Shown: piece by piece, positions 57,037 to 64,000 of the stretch
Layout: each line of letters starts with the position of its first letter
Position numbering within the stretch: the first letter of the stretch is position 1
NCBI RefSeq assembly: GCF_020536995.1
Contig: NC_068366.1
Coordinates: forward strand, 18,107,608 to 18,171,607
DNA: 64,000 nt
From: Dreissena polymorpha
Taxonomy: Eukaryota; Mollusca; Bivalvia; Myida; Dreissenidae
Reading direction: 5' to 3'
Program-made: the position numbers and the translations under genes
Notes under the pieces: generated by a model
Databases searched by the model: none
What the model was told of the DNA's origin: nothing
What the model saw: the letters and a program-made list of their open reading frames with translations, nothing else

Positions 57037-57468
57037 ATGCCCCCCTTCGAAGAAGAGGGGGTATATTGTTTTGCACATGTCGTTCGGTCTGTCGGTCCGT
57101 CTACCAGATGGTTTCTGGATGATAACTCAAGAACGCTTAGGCCTAGGATCATGAAACTTCATAGGTACATTGATCATTACTGGCAGATGACCCCTATCGA
57201 TTTTCAGGTCACTAGGTCAAAGGTCAAGGTCACAGTGACTTGAAATAGTAAAATGGTTTCCGGATGATAACTCAAGAACGCTTAGGCCTAGGATCATGAA
57301 ACTTCATAGGTACATTGATCATGACTGGCAGATGACCCCTATTGATTTTCAGGTCACTAGGTCAAAGGTCAAGGTCACAGTGACAAAAAACTTATTCACA
57401 CAATGGCTGCCACTACAACTGACAGCCCATATGGGGGGCATGCATGTTTTACAAACAGCCCTTGTTTT
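57037..57468 (+). mobile_element. Cassette element F2, both ends present (same family as F1)
   Basis: The head ATGCCCCCCTTCGAAGAAG, then AGGGGGTATA, follows ATTATT. Two 146-bp cassettes each contain AGGTCAAAGGTCAAGGTCA (57214-57232; 57359-57377). Near the end GGGGGGCATG echoes the head, then the stem-loop TGTTT-TAC-AAACA (57445-57457) and CCCTTGTTTT. Confidence 0.9.
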
Positions 57469-59179
57469 ATATTCAAAGTATTAAGCGTTTTTATAATCAT
57501 ATACAAATTTTACATGGCACTATAATTTTGACAATTTTATAATGTTTTTCTGATCATGTGAGTCGATCTTCCTGTAAAGGCTAACATTGTCAGTATGTTA
57601 TTGTGTATTTTCATCATTATCTTCAGTTGTCTCCCTTCGATTTCTTAAGTATTTGAACCTTTAATCATGGTCAATTTCAATATTTAATACAGCACTGACT
57701 GATCATACCCTCAAGAATTCATTTACAAACCATTGCATGAGCACACTGTTTAACATATAAACTCAGCTGATAAGAATGATTTACAGTCCTTGTTTTGGGG
57801 AGATTTAAATAATACTTGGTTTTGCCAATACCATGATATTACAACAGTGATGAATGTGTAATATTTATACACATGAATATTATAATGTATTTTCAAATTC
57901 TAAGTGTCAATATGTATCTCAAATCACTAAGCAAAATACCAAAGACATGTTTTTCTTTCTTTATTGAAAAATGTTCATTGCTATCCCGACTATTGCTACC
58001 TTGTTCACATCTGCAGTCATCGGCTATTTCATCTGTCAACAACAGCTCTTACAGTCCACAAGATAATTGATTGGAGTATCCTGGAAAATCAGACATAGTG
58101 TCTTCATTAATATTAACTATAGCACTAAGAAATGTTTGTAAATAAGCAACCAGAATGGCATAGAATTACACGTAATGTGTTACACGCACCCACATTTTTA
58201 ATTGAAATTTAGGGTTAAAAACTGTGCACTATACATGATAAAGTATGGCAGCTATTAATGTAAACCACTTTGTCGTGTGTTTTTTTGCATACAAAAGTTA
58301 CTAACCAAAAAACGCATTACACCTTTATTTTGTTGTACAATCCACTTTTTTATTGTTTATATTTTTATTATCCTGGCATCATTTTGATAGTCAAATTCCA
58401 TTTATTTGTTAATCCTTTTTTGTGTGAAATTCATCTTATGTTGTCATGCTATTTCTGGCATTCGGATGTTTCAGAACAATTCGTCACCAAAGAAGCAGGT
58501 TCTTCTAAGAACTAAACGAATAAATTAAGATGCAACAAAAAATTAAATGTGAATGATCAATATAAATGTATCCTAGTCACATATTCCAATAGAACATTTT
58601 ATGAAATAGTATAATATTGGTGGGATGAAACTGAACCATGCTATTGGTAATCTTTTTTACTTATTTCTAAGGTATCTTTAGGACTCAGGCTATAGCTATC
58701 ATGCTGCTTACAGAGAAGGGCATCTGTGGAACTTCCTAATTTAAATCTTGGCATTGTCCATTTATGTGGTGGAACAAGGATTCAAACTTATTTAAACATA
58801 GACCTATAAGCAATTCCCTAAAGGGCATCAGTTTCTGTTGATATATTATTTCACCAGGCTCTTGCACTTTGCTCTGGTTTTTGCATGTCAGTTGTTCTTT
58901 AACCTTACAAGACAAAACCAAAATTTTTGGGGTATCTATTAAAAAAGGTTTCAATTGCGGATGAAATCTTCAGAATTAACTGGTGTTATAGTGATCAGTA
59001 TCCCTGAACAAAGTTATTAGCTACACTGTCAATTTTTTGGTCGGTTTGTGGGCATACAGTTTTAAAGAAAGATTACATTTCATCACTTTTATTAATTCCC
59101 TGTTATCTAAAACATATTCCAAAACTATTTTCAATATTTTTGACAAAGCTCTACCCTACTTTATTCTGTTCTGTTGCAG
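57469..59179. other. MAP7 intron with one possible microexon
   Basis: At 58475-58498 a 24-nt stretch between TTTCAG and GTTCTT would encode NNSSPKKQ in phase 0, matching the phase-0 start of exon h. Its donor is weak. Otherwise nothing is recognised. Confidence 0.3.
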
Positions 59180-59674
59180 ACCTTTTGTCATGAGGACATA
59201 ACTGCAGATGTCAACACATCCATGATAACTGCAAAGCTTTCATCCAGTCAGCACACAGAATCTGTCATGGACAAACACGACTCCATCGGCGCATCACAAC
59301 ACTTGCTGCATGTGAATGACACGCGCAACTCTAGCAAATCTAGCACTTTGAATTTCAAATACATCTCCATAGCGAAAGCCAGTGACAACTTTAAGTATGT
59401 GAATGCCAACGGGAACTCTAGCGAAACACATAGTGCAAGAAACAGTTACAATTCATCCAGTCACAGTCTCGTTCATGTTGATGACGATTTTTTAGAGCAT
59501 TTCAATGATCTGTGGCGTAAGGCGGAGTCCTTAATGGGGGACCGTTTCCTGGAGACGTGTAAAGTGCTTGAGCTGTTTGGGATAGGGGATGGGGAAGAGG
59601 ACAGTGACACAGAGGAGGGGCAGCTGTGGAGGATGATACAAGGGGAGGCACCGTACACACTCAATCTTGTATGA
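59180..59674 (+). CDS. MAP7: Probable last MAP7 exon h
   Basis: It follows CTGTTGCAG and is open for 164 codons to a TGA at 59672-59674: TFCHEDITADVNTSMITAK, a long Ser/Asn/His-rich part, then a more structured acidic end FLEHFNDLWRKAESLMGD, RFLETCKVLELFGIGD, and APYTLNLV. The last 65 residues look like an amphipathic helical module, but I do not recognise the family. Assignment to MAP7 rests on strand, position and lack of another promoter; it could be a separate gene. Phase 0 at its start does not match exon g directly. Confidence 0.6.
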   Translation, partial: TFCHEDITADVNTSMITAKLSSSQHTESVMDKHDSIGASQHLLHVNDTRNSSKSSTLNFKYISIAKASDNFKYVNANGNSSETHSARNSYNSSSHSLVHVDDDFLEHFNDLWRKAESLMGDRFLETCKVLELFGIGDGEEDSDTEEGQLWRMIQGEAPYTLNLV

Positions 59675-62100
59675 CTAGGACCTGAGACTGTAATTTGGAG
59701 ATATGCGTATCGTATGCTTCGAATCTTTGAGTCTTTTATTGAGGGATGTGACAATATGCAATCCCCTTAACATCGCTAGTCTGTTTGAAAATAATTTGCA
59801 TGCTATGACAGCTTTGTATTCAAGTCTGTCAATAATAATTGCAACTGAGCATTAAGGTTTTTGTCGCAAAACTTAAATGACAATTTAATAAGGTAAAGGA
59901 GAGTTTCACCTTCTGTAATAAGTGATGAGAGCATTATTTTTAATAAACATGGGTTGTTTATCAAATTATTTGTATTCACTGAAATTGCTAAAATTTAAAG
60001 AGTTGTATACCCATGTAAAACTGATCAACAAAAATGAGCATTTCATGTTTTTGTTGTTGGGCACAAGGCAGCAATGTATGCTAAAATTTCATGTTAAATA
60101 TTTAACATTAAGAACACCATTAAACTCTGATTCACTTAAGATTTTACGATTTTATTTTGCATAAGACACAATGCATCTGATAAAAGGCTTTCATTTACAA
60201 TAACAACAGCACAACACACAGAAAGGTGCTTCAAACTATAGAATCTAAAAATATAGTGTGTGAGGTGCTCTCCCTTGAATTGTTCTTCATGGGCCAAAAG
60301 ACTGAAGTTACCTCCCCTAGGTGAAATGTTGTGTTCTATTTATATTTCTGTGATCGAAAGAGTGATATAGTTTTATTCGGAGTTTCCTCTTGATTTGGAA
60401 GTCTCTTAGGTTGTTTTCTACTGCTTTGTGCTGATCTGTCTTTGACATTAGGCTGACATGGCGTTGTTTACCTGATAAGGAGATTGTTGTGAAACCAAAT
60501 GGTTACAAAATTAGGTATTTTGTTCTACCAATGTATCCAATGTTAGTAATAATGTTATAGGGTTAAGTTATCTTTTATCTTTATGACAATTTTTGATTGC
60601 ACAAATAGCAAACTTAAAGAATTATTCCAGGTATAAGTTCGCCATAGCAGAGGAGATCACCAGTTGATCTTCAATTTTAAGCCAAAAACATGCAAAATGT
60701 TTTAATGATTAAAATATTGTTTATGGAAATTGATTTGCTTAGTAGATAGATCTACTTTGCATTGCTTACTCAACATGTCTTTATCAGGCAAACAACAACA
60801 TGATCATGTTAATAATGGTTTATATTGTTGTACTTTGTTTGCTTCTCAGTGTACAGTGTATGGTATCCTGTTATTGATTGTTGCTTGTGATTAAGAAATT
60901 ACTGTACAACTATTAAGCAGGGTCTGACCACTGGTATGAAATCAAATATTTGTAGTCATGGAATTTTTACCAATTAATATGTGTTTTCACATTATTTATA
61001 AAGAATTTGTCCACATAGCAGAATTTATTACTTAACAGTTTTGTAGTTCTTTATTCTATGACATTAATGATAAATCTGTTTCATTGAAGTTCCTAAATGT
61101 GTATTGTGTGAAAAGATAATATCTTATTATTCTGCAAATATGTGTCCAATGTCTACGACAAATGTCCGCTCATTTTCCATATAATAGTTGTTTGATTTAG
61201 TTTGACCTCACTTATGTTCATGTTATTTCATTACATATTAACCAGTTACATACTTTTTATTTGTCTCTTAATATTGTTTTTTTTTATGTCGTAATAAGCG
61301 TGTAGGCCTTTTGTAAGATTAAGCATCTTTGAAAACCCATTTTTTTTACAATTTTATACCATTTATATAGAAAATTTTTCCCTGTTTTCTTAATTTATCC
61401 AAAATGCAACTTTAGAATATTGTAATCTCAAATTTCATGTAAGTGATGTGTTTTATCAAACATAAAATGTTGTAGCACACTCTTTTCCAGTAATATTTAT
61501 TAACATGTAGATTATTTATGACCAATTTAAAAGATGGTTTGTAGAAATACAATGTTACTGTAAGGCAGAAATAGTTTATGGCTATCCTACACTTATTACA
61601 GCATAGCTTTTTCAGTTGAACAAGTAAAATGACTTTCCATTGATAAATGCTATACATGAATTTATTTTGTACGCTTGTATTTATAGTTTTTCGTAAATGC
61701 TTCTAATGAGTCAAAAGAGAAGCATGGGTCCATTGACAGATTTATTTGTTATGTAATAACAAAAAAAAGATGTATAAAATCAATAGCAGTGGATGAGAAG
61801 GCAATGCATCATGGCAAAGTTTCGATCAAGCTTGTTCGATAACCACTCACTTATTGTCTGCAGTCTCCCTCCTCTGTTTGGTTGGATTGAGCTTGGCTTT
61901 AATGCATCCAGACATTTTCGGTGTCAATAGTTAAAGGCGGTTAAGAGTTTTGAGTTCCCATTTTATTTTCTATTCTTATTAGAGTTTTCTTCCTTCCTAT
62001 AGAAGGGCCTTTATGTTTTGAACAGTTGTTGCTATCTTGAGTTAAAAATAATGCATTGCAGTTATGCTAACATTAAATAAAATATTCTAAGTGTTTGATT
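59675..62100 (+). other. Probable 3' UTR
   Basis: AT-rich, without coding frames or recognised repeats. An AATAAA signal lies at 62076-62081, within AACATTAAATAAAATATTC. The true cleavage site is unknown, and earlier weak signals may be used. Confidence 0.4.
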
Positions 62101-63189
62101 ATAAAGATTCATGTTGGCAAAACATCATGGTTTCAGTGGGACTGTAAATTTGTTTGATCCAATTTTAATTACATGTTGTATATGTAGTGTTTCTATACAA
62201 CTGCCTATATTTGGTATCGAATATTATATAAACTGATTTAAATCAGTTCGCTGTTGATTTTATTTTTCTCTGCCTTTTTGTTCTCTAAATGAGCTTACAA
62301 ATCATTCCATGATTGTTTATTTGTTCTGCTTAGTTGTGTTTAATTGCTTTGATAAAAAATCTTTAAATTATGTTGCTGCTTTTAGAAAATATTATTGCAT
62401 TTCTAACTATCTAACTATCTATTGCAGTTTGCTGCACTTAAACAATTCATAACTTTTCTTTATTTTTTGAGTTCTTTTATGTTAGTTCAAATATCATTTG
62501 TATGTTTGCAATCGGAAGTTGTGACTATTTAGTCTAGCTAGTAATGATTTGCCAAGGTTTGACTTTCTGTTGACAATTTTTCGCAAAAGGAGGGAGACAT
62601 GGCAGACAATGTGGAAATGATGATAACAAATAATATGCATTTTGAAAAATGAAATTGAAATATTTTATGATAGCAAGTTGTATCGTAGAACTTGCCTGGA
62701 CTATTTTGTTTTTGCAAAATAATTAGGAGTGTTTAAAGTTCAGAATACTTTCAACTGACATGGGTAGTATATTCAGATATCTTCATTTTGTTTGCAACAT
62801 GACTAATATGCATTCAAACAACAATTTGTTACTTTAAATTGCATTTCCAGTTTAGATTTTTTTCTTATTTTGAAAATCAACATGAAGATGACCCTTCTTG
62901 TACAAAAGTGGTCTTCGAACAGTGAAAGTGGCTTCATTACACGGGCACAAAATAGTTTGGAGCCATACTTGATTACTGGTACATATTCTGAGCAGTATGT
63001 GAGTTGTATCTGTACTTGCAAAATTTATTGCAAGTTTTTCAAATACTGAGAATGAGCCATGCCATTCTACAATGGTAAGTCTGTTATTTCTTGCACATAA
63101 CTTTATGCGATGTAAACTATTTGTGTATTGTTTCAGTAAAGTGAAAGAAGATAATAGTAGAACAGTGTTTTGTTATAATTTACATCCTT
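62101..63189. other. Unannotated AT-rich stretch
   Basis: No supported feature; a short CTAACTAT repeat at about 62402-62420. Confidence 0.3.
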
Positions 63190-63290
63190 TTCACCTGATT
63201 TCTTGTGCACAATGTGCTCATGGTGAGCCTTTGTGATTGCCTTTAGCTTGTCGGGTGATATTGTCATCAACATTTGCCTTGCAGTTTGTT
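63190..63290 (+). mobile_element. F7-type head fragment
   Basis: TTCACCTGATTTCTTGTGCA, then CAATGTGCTCATGGTGAGCC and GTCATCAACATTTGCCTTG, match the first part of F7 (35514-35610). Confidence 0.75.
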
Positions 63291-63460
63291 TAAAAAGTAT
63301 GTGACAATAATCTTATTTTACATAGAACTACAAAACCAAAATAGGCCTCGTGGTGTTTAATAGTGAGCAACCACGCAGCCGAAAAAGATTTTTCTATTGT
63401 GGCTGCCTTTTTGGTTAATATAGTGTCCTGGCTACTTAATTTAGTGGGTTTTTCATTATT

Positions 63461-63689
63461 TAACCCATTTATGCCTAGCGTCTAGAAAAAAAGGCCTTGG
63501 CAAACAGCGTAGACCCAGATGAGACGCCACATGATGCGGAGTCTCATCAGGGTCTGCGCTGTTTGCTTAAAGGAATATCTGTAAAAAATATTCTAAATAT
63601 AGAAATAAATATACTAGAAATCCCTAATTTTGGAAATAAATTGATCCAATTTAGAAGGATGGTAGAGTCCACTAGGCATAAATGGGTTA
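63461..63689. mobile_element. MITE A copy 2, full length
   Basis: TTAACCCATTTATGCCTAG ... CTAGGCATAAATGGGTTAA: perfect 14-bp termini after TTAA on both sides. The palindromic core at 63500-63566 (GCAAACAGCG-AGACCCAGATG/CATCAGGGTCTGCGCTGTTTGC) is shared with MITE B. piggyBac-like. Confidence 0.9.
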
Positions 63690-64000
63690 AACATAACCAA
63701 TTTTATATAAATGCATATATGCAGTCATCACAGGGATGATCCCAATATAGTGATTCATTCAGTTTTACTTTCATTGTGTGTCATAATGTTCATGATTGAA
63801 TTCTAAGTACATGCACTTGTATTTCAGTACACTCACACTCACTCACCAGCTGTCTATTATCTTTCTTGTTAAGAATAACTCTAACATATCTCAAGCAGTG
63901 GTTGAAGTGTGCGCTCATGACTTGGTATTTAAATCTCCCTTCTGCAGTATAAATAAATGCAACTAAAAGTTTTTATAGACACTTAGACAATGATTATTTT
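63690..64000. other. Unannotated window end
   Basis: No supported feature. Confidence 0.3.

Noticed and set aside
56854-57243. 129-codon open frame
   Set aside because: Its second half is F2 head and cassette sequence translated; there is no splice context.

Overview
Animal genomic DNA, most likely from a bivalve mollusc. Host exons are short, spaced by kilobases and bounded by GT/AG splice sites. The repeats are of bivalve type: cassette elements with GACCTTGACC motifs, G/C-hairpin ends and CTTGTTT tails, plus small palindromic elements flanked by TTAA. A dreissenid-like heterodont is my guess from repeat memory only. The assembly has one 100-N gap at 33074-33173, beside a (TC)n run.

Left part (1-29.7 kb). 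This is mostly transposon debris. One LINE is split by another at 803-1846. A hairpin-headed cassette array lies at 3706-4860. A TTAA-flanked 1.7-kb element carries a tRNA-like block (5433-7135). Two more cassette elements follow at 8761-9611. An intron-bearing Tc1-like transposase gene fragment is on the minus strand (10324-11513). A 2.25-kb element is bounded by clustered, inverted GTCAACTCGTACC motifs (12111-14362). Next come an internally deleted hAT element (14899-16530), a minus-strand LINE with ORF1, endonuclease and the start of RT (about 16982-19600), a 222-bp tandem duplication, a BEL/Pao fossil fragment (22670-22998) and a pair of 372-bp direct repeats.

Middle (29.7-32.5 kb). A small plus-strand gene has a TATA box, a leader exon, a signal-peptide exon and three short cysteine-rich exons. 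It probably encodes a secreted Ly6/uPAR-like protein. Its 3' end is uncertain.

Right part (about 33.3-62.1 kb). One plus-strand gene dominates: a MAP7/ensconsin homologue. Its exons carry the lysine/arginine/glutamate-rich MAP7 coiled coil ending in RLEMIMKR, then long acidic, serine-rich tails. Several 5' exons appear to hold single-base indels (assembly error or decay), whereas the three large 3' exons are open. Its introns are packed with four TTAA or palindromic MITE families and at least six hairpin-headed cassette elements.

The main discovery candidate is that at least seven sequence-unrelated repeat families share one architecture. They have a hairpin head placed after a T-run, internal cassettes, an inverted echo of the head, a terminal stem-loop, and a CTTGTTT end. 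This is the layout expected of Helentron/Helitron2-derived non-autonomous elements. Several of the cassettes repeat AGGTCA half-sites arranged like nuclear-receptor response elements. A second clean result is a MITE inserted exactly at the TTAA of another MITE (38247-38740).
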